A stretch of DNA of 64,000 bases, taken from positions 2,232,001 through 2,296,000 of the forward strand of contig NZ_CP059060.1 of the NCBI RefSeq assembly GCF_014217875.1. The letters are read 5' to 3'. Below the pieces are notes generated by a model. That model did no database searches and was not told the DNA's origin. It saw nothing but the letters and a program-made list of their open reading frames with translations. Both the position numbers and the translations under genes were made by a program. The DNA comes from Synechococcus sp. LTW-R (GTDB lineage Bacteria > Cyanobacteriota > Cyanobacteriia > PCC-6307 > Cyanobiaceae). Shown here one piece after another: positions 15,484 through 23,519 of the stretch (the first letter of the stretch is position 1; every line of letters begins with the position of its first letter).

Positions 15484-17401
15484 GTTCGAGCCAGCGTTCT
15501 TCCCCCGTGGCAATGGTCTGGAGGAGGCTCGAGAGCTCCTCGCTCAGGAGTTCGAGGGCGGCGTAATCACTGCCGCCTGTTGCCAGCAGGCTTTCCAGTT
15601 CGTCCTTGCGGGCTTCCCAGAGGGGCAGGTTCGTATCGAGCTGCTCGAGTTCCCGGTTTTCCTTGAAGCTGCGGCGTCTGGCCTTGGCCGGTTTCGCCTT
15701 CGGTTCAGGGTCTGGCTTGCTGGGCGCCGGTTCCGGTGTGGCGGCTGCTGGTCGGTTGCTGGATTGCCGCTCGAGGTAACTGCTGTAGTTCCCCTCAAAG
15801 CGCTCCAGCTGGCCGTCCTCGAAGCTGAAGAGTCGATCGACGGTCCGATCGAGGAAGTAGCGGTCGTGGGAGACCACGACGACACAGCCGCGGAAGTCCT
15901 CCAGGAAATCCTCGAGCACGGTCAGGGTCTGGACGTCGAGGTCGTTGGTGGGTTCGTCCAGCAGCAGGACATTGGGGGCCTCGATCAGCAGGCGACAGAG
16001 GTGCAACCGCCGCCGTTCGCCGCCGGAGAGCTTGCTCACCGGTTGGTGTTGCTGGGCCGGAGGAAAGAGGAAGCGCTCGAGCAGCTGGGACGCACTCAAG
16101 GTGGAGCCGTCGACTTCGACGGTGCTCGCGGCCTCCTTGACGACGTCAATCACCTTGCGCTCCCGGCCGGCCGCATCGATCTGATCGAGCACGGTGTGGC
16201 TGTGCTGGTCGAAGTAGGCCAGCTTCACGGTGGAGCCCAGTTCGACGCGCCCCCCTTGGGGTTCCCGCCGACCGGCAATCAGGTCCAGCAGTGTCGACTT
16301 GCCGGAGCCATTGGGCCCGATGATCCCGATCCGATCCTCCGGGCTGAAGTCGTAGCTGAAGTCACGTAAGAGCGGCGTTTGGCCTGCGCTTTGGGCCTCC
16401 GCGCTGGCCCAGACCAGCACGTCTTCGGCTTCGATCGCCCGCTTCCCCAGCCGCCGTTGGTTGCTGGTCAGGCTCAGGTCCCCCTTGGTCTGGCGCTTGG
16501 GGGCCTCCTGCATCGCTTCGATCCGTTGGATCCGTGCTTTCTGTTTGGTGCTGCGCGCCTTCGGTCCGCGCTTGAGCCACTCCAGCTCGCGCCGCAGAAC
16601 ACCCTTGAATTTCGCTTCAGTCGCGGCGGTCGCTGCTTCCTCCTCGGCCTTGCGGGCCAGGTAGTAGGCGTAGTTGCCGCTGTAGTTGCGGGCCTCGCCG
16701 CGATCCACCTCGACGATCCGGTTGGTCACCTGATCGAGGACGTAGCGGTCGTGGGTGATCAGCACCAGAGAGCCGCTGAAGCGCTGCAGGTAGCCCTGGA
16801 GCCACTGGATGCAGTCGGCATCGAGATGGTTGGTGGGCTCGTCCAGCAGCAAGACATCCGGGTCAGCCACCAGGGCGGCGGCTAGGGCAAGGCGTTTGCG
16901 GTACCCACCGGAGAGGTCGCCGACCCGGCATTGGGTGTCGCCGATGCCGAGCCGTTGCAGCACTTCGCGGATTTGCTGCTCCAAGCCCCAGGCTTGGCTT
17001 TGGTCCATCCGTCCGTTGAGTTGGCCCAGTTCGGCCAGGAGGGGCCCATCGTCCTCGCCCCGTTCGTGGGCGCTGGCGAGGGCCTCACTGACCTCGGTGT
17101 AGCGCCGCAGCAGTTGCATCTTCTCGCCGCTGTCGGCGAAGACCTGCTCGAGCACGGTTCGCTCCGGATCCATCTCCGGCTCTTGGCTCACCAGGACGAT
17201 GCGCGCTTGGGGGAGCACCCGGCGGCTGCCTCTGCCCGTGGGCTCAAGACCGGCCAGGACGCGCATCAGGGTGGACTTCCCGGCGCCGTTGGGGCCAATC
17301 AGGCCCAGGCGTTCCCGTTCGCCGATGTGGAGGGTCAGCCCGTCGAAGAGGGTGCGGATGCCGAAGTCCTTGCGGACATCCACCAGGCTGATCAGGCTCA
17401 C
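15464..17401 (-). CDS. uup: ABC-F family ATPase (Uup type)
   Basis: 645 residues, GTG start at 17401. Two ABC cassettes without membrane segments: Walker A GPNGAGKST and GPNGSGKST, signatures LSGGYRKR and LSGGERRR, Walker B LLLDEPTNHLD and LLLDEPTNDLD. The linker between them (about 235-310) is the P-site-tRNA-interaction motif region, and the C-terminus has a Pro/Ala linker followed by a coiled coil typical of Uup. ABC-F proteins act on ribosomes; Uup also affects branched DNA in E. coli. Its start overlaps the stop of the DUF2301 gene (GTGA). Confidence 0.93.
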   Translation of the reverse strand: MSLISLVDVRKDFGIRTLFDGLTLHIGERERLGLIGPNGAGKSTLMRVLAGLEPTGRGSRRVLPQARIVLVSQEPEMDPERTVLEQVFADSGEKMQLLRRYTEVSEALASAHERGEDDGPLLAELGQLNGRMDQSQAWGLEQQIREVLQRLGIGDTQCRVGDLSGGYRKRLALAAALVADPDVLLLDEPTNHLDADCIQWLQGYLQRFSGSLVLITHDRYVLDQVTNRIVEVDRGEARNYSGNYAYYLARKAEEEAATAATEAKFKGVLRRELEWLKRGPKARSTKQKARIQRIEAMQEAPKRQTKGDLSLTSNQRRLGKRAIEAEDVLVWASAEAQSAGQTPLLRDFSYDFSPEDRIGIIGPNGSGKSTLLDLIAGRREPQGGRVELGSTVKLAYFDQHSHTVLDQIDAAGRERKVIDVVKEAASTVEVDGSTLSASQLLERFLFPPAQQHQPVSKLSGGERRRLHLCRLLIEAPNVLLLDEPTNDLDVQTLTVLEDFLEDFRGCVVVVSHDRYFLDRTVDRLFSFEDGQLERFEGNYSSYLERQSSNRPAAATPEPAPSKPDPEPKAKPAKARRRSFKENRELEQLDTNLPLWEARKDELESLLATGGSDYAALELLSEELSSLLQTIATGEERWLELSEMPG

Positions 17402-18039
17402 AGGTTGGGGGAGTGCCGCTGCGCTTCCAGATAAGCAAACACGCTCTTGTCGCCCACATCGGCCGCGGCATCCATCGGGAATTTCCGCAGGGTCAGCACC
17501 AGCAGCAGGGCGGCTTCGATCGCCAGCAACGTGGCCGTGACTTCGATGCTCAGCAGGCCGCTCAGTCGCCCCAGCAGAGCGATCGGCAGGAGCAGCGTGA
17601 CGCCGATCGCCTCAGGGCGACGGAAGCAGAAGAATTCCTTGAAGCCGATGCCTGCGAGGGCCGCGAAGAAGGGGCCCACCGCCCAGATCCAGCGGCCGTC
17701 GCTGGTCAGCGCCGTGGCCATGCCCTGGGGGCCGGCGCTGATCAGCAGGCCCAGAAAGCCAACACAGCCCAGCAGCCAGAACAGTTGCAAGGCGCGGTGC
17801 AGCGGACGCAGATAGATGTGAATCCAGCGCAGGGCCAGACCGACCCCCGCCGCCAGGGGGAGGAGCCAGGGCCAGATCCAGGTGCCCCCCAGCTGCTGCC
17901 ACTGGAGCAAGAGCGCCGCTTGGGCCAGTGCCGCCGTGAAGAGGGCGAGGCGGTAGCCGAGCACTTCGCGGCGGTCCGTCGCCGTAATGCTGTAGGGGCC
18001 ATAGACCCCTTTAAAGACCCGATCGGCGGTGGCGCTCAT
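17398..18039 (-). CDS. DUF2301 integral membrane protein
   Basis: 213 residues from ATG 18039 (MSATADRVFKGVYGPYSIT); the open frame reaches 18324, but that part is antisense to the GST reading frame and low complexity. About six hydrophobic segments, a conserved N-terminal YGPYSITATDRREVLGYR and a central GIGFKEFFCFRRPEA motif place it in the cyanobacterial/plastid DUF2301 family. Function unknown. It is sandwiched between the GST gene (2-base gap) and the ABC-F gene (1-base start/stop overlap of GTGA), so the three form one operon. Confidence 0.87.
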   Translation of the reverse strand: MSATADRVFKGVYGPYSITATDRREVLGYRLALFTAALAQAALLLQWQQLGGTWIWPWLLPLAAGVGLALRWIHIYLRPLHRALQLFWLLGCVGFLGLLISAGPQGMATALTSDGRWIWAVGPFFAALAGIGFKEFFCFRRPEAIGVTLLLPIALLGRLSGLLSIEVTATLLAIEAALLLVLTLRKFPMDAAADVGDKSVFAYLEAQRHSPNL

Positions 18040-18041
18040 GC

Positions 18042-19001
18042 TCAGGCGGCTCCTTGAACCAGTGTGCTCAGGGCGGGCCCCGCGGGCACGATCCCCGAGG
18101 GATTGAGGGGGAACAAGGCACCGAAGTAGTCCTCGCGCCAGGCCTGCTCGCAGCAGGTCTCGGCCACCCCCGCGAGGGCGAAGAAGCGTTGCCGCCAGCG
18201 CCAGAGCCCGGGGAAGTGCCAGAGCGGCTGGCGGCTGACCCCAAAGAGGGGGGCGTAGACCAACTCCAGGCGAATCAAGGTGGGAAACAGCTGGACATCC
18301 GCCAGGGATGGGGCCCTGCCGCACAGCCAGGGGGATGCATCTGGCCTCGAGAGCAGGGCTTCCGCCTCGGCCAGGGTTTCAAAGAGGGCGGCTTCAGCAC
18401 GGTCGTAGGCCCCCTGGTTGCGGGCAAAGCCGCAGCGGTAGACCCCGTCATTGATGTTGTGCTGGAAGCGCTCACGCCACTCCCCGATGGCCTGGGCCTG
18501 GCTCTCGGGCGCCAGGTCCAGCACGCCAGGGGGCGCGGGCCACTCGTTCAGCAGTTCCATCAGCCGGGCGCTTTCGCCAACGACGACCGCTCCAGAGCCG
18601 CTGTCCACCAGGACGGGCACGGTGGCCCGTTGGTTGGGATCGGCGCCGGCGGCGCGGTAGAGCTCCTGCAGGGTCTCGCAGCCCCGAAAGGGGGTGCTGA
18701 AGCGCCAGCGCCCCGCCTTGGGATCGGGCTCGACCACCAGCAGATCAATGCTCTGCTGCAGCTGACGGAGCTGCCAGACGAGCCAGGCGCGGTGGGCCCA
18801 AGGGCAGCTGCGGCCGACGATCAGCACGTGGGCGCCTGGCGTTCCGGCCGAGCGGGGCAGCTCGGGTTTGAGCACAAACGCCCCGGCTGGTCGTCTGTAG
18901 TTCCCCTCGGGATCGGCGGGTCCGAGGCCGCCCATGAGTTGCAGCCACTGCCAATGCCAGCCGGTTCGGGCCGCCGCCACCACGGCAGGGGGGATGGCCA
19001 T
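18042..19001 (-). CDS. Xi-class glutathione transferase / glutathionyl-hydroquinone reductase-like
   Basis: 319 residues. The thioredoxin-fold part carries SCPWAHRAW with Cys66, the CPWA signature of Xi-class enzymes, which remove glutathione from glutathionyl-hydroquinones. The C-terminal helical domain has WLCGRAPSLADVQLFPTLIR, the conserved N-capping/Asp region of GSTs. The usual second-domain tyrosines cannot be checked by eye. Its ATG (18999-19001) lies in a CCATGG shared with a possible start of the divergent aspartoacylase gene. Likely an antioxidant or quinone-repair role. Confidence 0.87.
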   Translation of the reverse strand: MAIPPAVVAAARTGWHWQWLQLMGGLGPADPEGNYRRPAGAFVLKPELPRSAGTPGAHVLIVGRSCPWAHRAWLVWQLRQLQQSIDLLVVEPDPKAGRWRFSTPFRGCETLQELYRAAGADPNQRATVPVLVDSGSGAVVVGESARLMELLNEWPAPPGVLDLAPESQAQAIGEWRERFQHNINDGVYRCGFARNQGAYDRAEAALFETLAEAEALLSRPDASPWLCGRAPSLADVQLFPTLIRLELVYAPLFGVSRQPLWHFPGLWRWRQRFFALAGVAETCCEQAWREDYFGALFPLNPSGIVPAGPALSTLVQGAA

Positions 19002-19056
19002 GGACGTTCAGAACACTTCTGCCAGGCTGGCGCAGCTGCGCGCTGGAGAACAGAGG

Positions 19057-20001
19057 ATGGGGCGGGCTCAGGTCTTGGTGGTGGCGGGCACCCATGGCAA
19101 CGAGCGCAATGCTCCGGCCTTGCTGAAGCGTTGGCGGAGCGAGCCCCAGGCCCTACATCGCTCGGAGCTTCCCGTGGCCTTGGTGCTGGGGAATCCGGCG
19201 GCCCATCAGGCGAATCGCCGCTACATCGACCGCGATCTCAACCGTTGCTTCGCGCCGGATCTGCTGGCCAATCCATCGCTCCAGCCGTTGGAGCTGCAGC
19301 GGGCTCGGGAGTTGCTGGCGGAGTTATCGCCGCAAGGCTCTAACCCCTGTGCGGTGGCCATCGACCTGCACAGCACCACGAGCGGCATGGGGAATTCATT
19401 GGTGCTCTACGGACGTCGCCCTGCCGATTTGGCCTTGGCGGCAGGGATCCAAGCGAGGCTCGGTCTGCCGATCTACCTGCATGAAGCGGATGCCGCACAG
19501 ACCGGCTTCTTGGTGGAGCGTTGGCCCTGTGGTCTCGTGATCGAAGTGGGGCCCGTGGCCCAGGGGCTGCTCAGCGCCCCGATCCAGCAGCAAACCCAAT
19601 TGGCTCTGGAGGCCACCTTGGCGGTGTTGGCCGAGGCCGCCTCGGGGACGCTGCGGCTCCCCGCAGGACTGCAGGTGTACCGCCATTGCGGCAGCGTTGA
19701 TCTGCCCCGGGATGGCACGGGAGAGGCCATCGCCTGCGTCCATCCGGCCTTGGAGCGGCGTGACTGGAGGCCGCTTCAGCTGGGGCAACCTCTGTTTTGG
19801 CAACCCGGCGATCAGCCCTGTCCAGAGGCCTGGCGCTTCGATCCGGAGGCCATGGGCTTTGCGGCCGAGGCCTGTTGGCCTGTCTTTATTAATGAGGCGG
19901 CCTATGGGGAGAAGGGCATCGCCTTCAGCCTTTGCCGCCGCGAGCGCTGGGCTACCGAGGGGTCTTGGTTACCGGCCCTGCAGGCGTTGATGGCGGCTTA
20001 G
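19057..20001 (+). CDS. Aspartoacylase / AstE-family zinc carboxypeptidase-like
   Basis: 314 residues from ATG 19057, chosen because GGAG at 19045-19048 is well spaced and the family normally starts just before VLVVAGTHGNE. ATG 19000 or 18994 would add about 20 residues. Zinc motif GTHGNE, then NRRYIDRDLNRCF, DLHSTTSGMG (third ligand His) and EVGPVAQG with the catalytic Glu are all present; the C-terminal beta domain has INEAAYGEKGIAF. Family members deacylate N-acyl amino acids such as N-acetylaspartate. The cyanobacterial substrate is unknown to me. Confidence 0.87.
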   Translation: MGRAQVLVVAGTHGNERNAPALLKRWRSEPQALHRSELPVALVLGNPAAHQANRRYIDRDLNRCFAPDLLANPSLQPLELQRARELLAELSPQGSNPCAVAIDLHSTTSGMGNSLVLYGRRPADLALAAGIQARLGLPIYLHEADAAQTGFLVERWPCGLVIEVGPVAQGLLSAPIQQQTQLALEATLAVLAEAASGTLRLPAGLQVYRHCGSVDLPRDGTGEAIACVHPALERRDWRPLQLGQPLFWQPGDQPCPEAWRFDPEAMGFAAEACWPVFINEAAYGEKGIAFSLCRRERWATEGSWLPALQALMAA

Positions 20002-20312
20002 CCGCAGGCCCAGGTGCCCTGCTCTTTGGTGCAGGGCAGGTCGCTGGTGCTGCCGTCAGCCCAGTAGATCCGCAACCGGTCATCAGCGCTGTCGGTCCGG
20101 AAGGTCAGGGATTTGACCGGTCCAGCCGGTGCTTTGCCAGTGGGATCGCTGGTGTCCACCCCGCCTGGGGAGGCTTGCCGTTGCTCGAGCTGCTGAACCC
20201 GCAGCTCGAGGCGATTGAGCCGATCGGTATCCGCGGCGTTGTTGCGCTGTTCTCCCCCCTGGCAGCCCGCCAGCAACAGACCGGCAGCAAGCAGCAGCAG
20301 GGGAAGGCGCAT
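19998..20312 (-). CDS. Small lipoprotein
   Basis: 104 residues from ATG 20312. The N-terminus MRLPLLLLAAGLLLAGC is a lipoprotein signal with lipidated Cys17. A short heptad segment follows (DTDRLNRLELRVQQLEQRQ), then a small strand-rich domain with WADGSTSDLPCTKEQGTWACG, whose two cysteines may form a disulfide. No family that I can name. It converges on the aspartoacylase gene with a 4-base overlap and diverges from psbA. Confidence 0.75.
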   Translation of the reverse strand: MRLPLLLLAAGLLLAGCQGGEQRNNAADTDRLNRLELRVQQLEQRQASPGGVDTSDPTGKAPAGPVKSLTFRTDSADDRLRIYWADGSTSDLPCTKEQGTWACG

Positions 20313-20396
20313 GGCGCTGAGGGCGTGACAGGCGACTCCTAGCAGCGGTTTTGGGGCTTGGCTACCCGCCTGGATGAGGACGCTGCGCAAAATCGC

Positions 20397-20426
20397 TTTA
20401 CAAAGCGCGCAAACTTCCTTTACATT
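20397..20426 (+). promoter_or_regulatory. Probable psbA promoter
   Basis: A -35 box TTTACA (20397-20402) is followed after 18 bases by a -10-like TACATT (20421-20426, four of six matches to TATAAT). The longer word CTTTACA occurs at both boxes as a direct repeat 22 bases apart. Start of transcription would fall near 20432-20434, giving a leader of about 70 bases. Assignment is by eye only. Confidence 0.45.
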
Positions 20427-20431
20427 TGCTC

Positions 20432-20453
20432 GGGCAGCCCGCTTGGGCCGCCC
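20432..20453 (+). promoter_or_regulatory. Stem-loop in psbA leader
   Basis: GGGCAGCCC and GGGCCGCCC form a 9-bp stem with one A-C mismatch around a GCTT loop. It coincides with the predicted 5' end of the psbA mRNA. No U-tract follows, so it is unlikely to be a terminator. Role in mRNA stability or translation is inference. The rest of the leader (20454-20502) is pyrimidine-rich and lacks a Shine-Dalgarno sequence. Confidence 0.5.
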
Positions 20454-20502
20454 TAACTACCGCTCTGACGGCTAGTCCGTTGAGCCTTTCTTTCCCGTAC
20501 TC

Positions 20503-21582
20503 ATGACGACCACCATCCAGCAGCGCCAAGGCGCTTCTGCGTGGAACCAGTTCTGCGAGTGGGTCACCAGCACCGACAACCGCCTCTATGTGGGTTGGTT
20601 CGGCGTTCTGATGATTCCCTGCCTGCTGGCCGCCACCATCTGCTTCATCGTTGCGTTCATCGCAGCACCCCCCGTCGACATCGACGGCATCCGTGAGCCT
20701 GTTGCTGGCTCCCTGATCTACGGAAACAACATCATCTCTGGTGCTGTTATCCCCTCCAGCAACGCCATCGGCCTGCACTTCTATCCCATCTGGGAAGCCG
20801 CCAGCCTCGACGAGTGGCTGTACAACGGCGGTCCTTTCCAGCTGGTTGTTTTCCACTTCCTCATCGGCATCTACGCCTACATGGGTCGTGAGTGGGAACT
20901 CTCCTACCGCCTCGGCATGCGCCCCTGGATCTGCGTTGCTTACAGCGCACCCGTGGCTGCTGCTTCCGCAGTGTTCCTGGTGTATCCCTTCGGTCAGGGC
21001 TCCTTCTCGGACGCCATGCCCCTGGGCATCTCCGGCACCTTCAACTACATGCTGGTGTTCCAGGCTGAGCACAACATCCTGATGCACCCCTTCCACATGC
21101 TTGGTGTGGCTGGTGTGTTCGGTGGTTCCCTGTTCTCCGCCATGCACGGCTCCCTGGTGACCTCCTCCCTGGTGCGTGAAACCACCGAGAGCGAGTCCCA
21201 GAACTACGGCTACAAGTTCGGCCAAGAGGAAGAGACCTACAACATCGTGGCTGCCCACGGTTACTTCGGTCGCCTGATCTTCCAATACGCCTCCTTCAAC
21301 AACAGCCGCAGCCTGCACTTCTTCCTGGCTGCCTGGCCTGTGGTTGGTATCTGGTTCACCGCCCTGGGCGTTAGCACCATGGCGTTCAACCTGAACGGCT
21401 TCAACTTCAACCAGTCGATCCTGGATTCCCAGGGTCGTGTGCTGAACACCTGGGCTGACGTGCTGAACCGCGCCAACCTCGGTATGGAAGTGATGCACGA
21501 GCGCAACGCTCACAACTTCCCCCTCGACCTGGCTGCTGCTGAGTCCACCCCCGTGGCTCTGACTGCTCCCGCCATCGGCTGA
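20503..21582 (+). CDS. psbA: Photosystem II D1 protein, E130 (high-light) type
   Basis: 359 residues. Core subunit of PSII that binds P680, pheophytin, QB and the Mn cluster. Key residues are in the standard places: Tyr161 (TyrZ), Asp170, Glu189, His190, His198, Ser264. Residue 130 is Glu ([11 protein letters not shown]), the marker of the high-light D1 form in cyanobacteria; the low-light form has Gln. The 15-residue C-terminal extension after Ala344 would be removed by CtpA. Codon use is strongly C-ending and more biased than neighbours, as in highly expressed genes. No Shine-Dalgarno precedes the ATG. Confidence 0.99.
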   Translation: MTTTIQQRQGASAWNQFCEWVTSTDNRLYVGWFGVLMIPCLLAATICFIVAFIAAPPVDIDGIREPVAGSLIYGNNIISGAVIPSSNAIGLHFYPIWEAASLDEWLYNGGPFQLVVFHFLIGIYAYMGREWELSYRLGMRPWICVAYSAPVAAASAVFLVYPFGQGSFSDAMPLGISGTFNYMLVFQAEHNILMHPFHMLGVAGVFGGSLFSAMHGSLVTSSLVRETTESESQNYGYKFGQEEETYNIVAAHGYFGRLIFQYASFNNSRSLHFFLAAWPVVGIWFTALGVSTMAFNLNGFNFNQSILDSQGRVLNTWADVLNRANLGMEVMHERNAHNFPLDLAAAESTPVALTAPAIG

Positions 21583-21633
21583 GGCTGAACCCCAAGATTC
21601 AGCTTCTTCTCGAACTTCGAGGAGTGTTGAATC

Positions 21634-21663
21634 AAAAGCCCCCGCTTTCGCGGGGGCTTTTTG
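21634..21663 (+). terminator. Intrinsic terminator after psbA
   Basis: An 8-bp GC stem GCCCCCGC / GCGGGGGC with TTTC loop (21646-21649), extended by AAAA/TTTT, ends in a T-tract at 21658-21662. It lies about 55 bases after the psbA stop and separates it from alsS. Confidence 0.95.
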
Positions 21664-21757
21664 TTGTTTGGGCGCAGATTCCCCAAAAAAACAGAACGAG
21701 GACGCTGCGGATCCAAAGCGTGGTCATGGTGAGCGAACCTCAGCTGCCCGTTCGCGG

Positions 21758-23512
21758 ATGACGACCTCAGCCCGCCAGACCCACAGCCGCGCTCCCCAGA
21801 ACCCGAACAGCCGCAGTCCGGGACGCCTGGCCGCAGCGGATGCCAAGCGCCCGCTCTCTTCCACCATGACGGGTGCGGAATTTCTGGTGAAGGCCCTCGA
21901 GGCCCATGGTGTGACCCATGTCTTCGGTATTCCGGGCGCCAAGGTCGACAGCGTCTTCACGGCCCTGCTGGATTCGCCCATCGAGTTGGTGCTCTGCCGC
22001 CATGAGCAGAACGCGGCCTTCATGGCCCAAGCCTTCGGGCGGCTGACCGGCCGCATCGGGGTCTGCCTGGCCACCTCAGGTCCCGGGGTGACCAATCTGG
22101 TGACGGGGTTGGCGACCGCGACCACGGAAGGGGACCCGGTGTTAGCGATCGGAGGCGAAGTGCCCCTCGACGATCGCTTTAAGCAGACCCATCAGTCCCT
22201 GGATGCCATCAGCCTGATGGCCCCGGTGACGCGCTTTGCCCAGTCGGCCCTCTCCATTCACGACTTGCCGGAGGTCCTCGGGAATGCGATTCGGGCGGCC
22301 GAGCAGGGGCGGCCCGGTGCGGCCTTCCTGGGGCTTCCCAAGGATGTGGGCCTGGCTGAGATCGATGCCGATCCAGCGGCAGGTTGGGGACAGCCAACCC
22401 TCCAGGGCCCCTGTCATCCCCGGGCGCTGAGCCGGGCCGCTGAGCTCTTGCAGCGACTGCAACGCCCCCTGCTCCTGCTGGGAATGCAGGCCTCAGCCCC
22501 CCCGCTGAGTGAGGCACTGAAGGCCTATGTCCGCCGGAGCGGTCTCTCCTATTGCGCCACCTTCCAAGGTCCCGGAGGCTGGGTGGCCCCTGGGCAGTAC
22601 GTGGGGCGGGTGGGCCTCTTTCGTAACCAGCCGGCAGATGCCCTGCTAAATGCGGCTGATGGGGTGATCTGCATCGGCTTTGACCCTGTCGAATACGACC
22701 CGAGCCTCTGGAACACCGCTCAGCGGCGCGTCATCGTCAACGTCGATGTGCAAGCCGCGGATCAGGACCGGGCCTTCTTGCCCCAGGTGGAACTGATTGG
22801 GGATCTGCAGGAGACCTTGACCGCCTTGGCCAGCTTGCCGTCGCCGACGGTGGCCTCGGACTTCCGCCAACTGCAGGAAGCCTCTGCCGCCGAGGTCCAG
22901 GCGACAGCCGCAGAAGGCCTCTCCATGGGTGGAGCGGCACCGGTGCATCCCCTGCGTTTGGTCCATGAGATCAGTGCGGTGGTCACGCCGGAGACCACGC
23001 TCTGCCTGGATGTGGGATCCCACTACATCTGGATGAACCGCTACGCCCAGGCGGAGCGGGCACGCCAGGTGCTGGTCAGCAATGGTCAGCAGACCCTCGG
23101 TGTGGCCCTGCCTTGGGCGATGGCCGCCGGCATGGTGCGACCGGGGTCCCCGGTGATCTCGGTGTCAGGGGATGGGGGCTTCCTCTTTACCGCGACCGAA
23201 CTGGAGACGGCGGTGCGGATGGGGAGCCGCTTTGTGCACGTGATCTGGAACAGTCACTCGTACAACATGGTTGAGTTCCAGGAGCAGGCGCACTACGGCC
23301 GCGTCTCGGGAATTCAGCTGGGCGACTACGACGTGGTCAAGTTCGCCGAGGCCTTTGGAGCTAAGGGCTACGCGATCGCGAACGCAGATGAGTTGGGCCC
23401 CGTTCTGCGGGAGGCGCTTCAACAGCCCGTGCCGGTCCTGATCAACGTGCCGGTGGATTACTCGGAGAACCTGCGGCTGATGCAGGAAGTCCATCAGCAA
23501 TTCATTCACTGA
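21758..23512 (+). CDS. alsS: Catabolic-type acetolactate synthase (AlsS)
   Basis: 584 residues from ATG 21758; ATG 21866 (MTGAEFLVKALEAHG) gives 548 residues and removes a Ser/Pro-rich leader, and may be the true start. A ThDP enzyme of the AlsS/BudB type: VFGIPGAKVDSVF, catalytic Glu in CRHEQNAAFMA, SGPGVTNLVTG, and the ThDP-Mg motif GDGGFLFTATELETA ... WNSHSYNMVEFQEQ, ending in VPVDYSENLRLM as in Bacillus AlsS. It joins two pyruvate to 2-acetolactate and, unlike IlvB, needs no regulatory subunit. The next gene encodes acetolactate decarboxylase, which supports a catabolic acetoin route rather than valine synthesis. Confidence 0.9.
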   Translation: MTTSARQTHSRAPQNPNSRSPGRLAAADAKRPLSSTMTGAEFLVKALEAHGVTHVFGIPGAKVDSVFTALLDSPIELVLCRHEQNAAFMAQAFGRLTGRIGVCLATSGPGVTNLVTGLATATTEGDPVLAIGGEVPLDDRFKQTHQSLDAISLMAPVTRFAQSALSIHDLPEVLGNAIRAAEQGRPGAAFLGLPKDVGLAEIDADPAAGWGQPTLQGPCHPRALSRAAELLQRLQRPLLLLGMQASAPPLSEALKAYVRRSGLSYCATFQGPGGWVAPGQYVGRVGLFRNQPADALLNAADGVICIGFDPVEYDPSLWNTAQRRVIVNVDVQAADQDRAFLPQVELIGDLQETLTALASLPSPTVASDFRQLQEASAAEVQATAAEGLSMGGAAPVHPLRLVHEISAVVTPETTLCLDVGSHYIWMNRYAQAERARQVLVSNGQQTLGVALPWAMAAGMVRPGSPVISVSGDGGFLFTATELETAVRMGSRFVHVIWNSHSYNMVEFQEQAHYGRVSGIQLGDYDVVKFAEAFGAKGYAIANADELGPVLREALQQPVPVLINVPVDYSENLRLMQEVHQQFIH

Positions 23513-23519
23513 GCCGGCG

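Noticed and set aside
17398-18324. N-terminal extension of the DUF2301 gene up to 18324
   Set aside because: The added part lies inside the GST gene in another frame and is low complexity; ATG 18039 starts the conserved protein.
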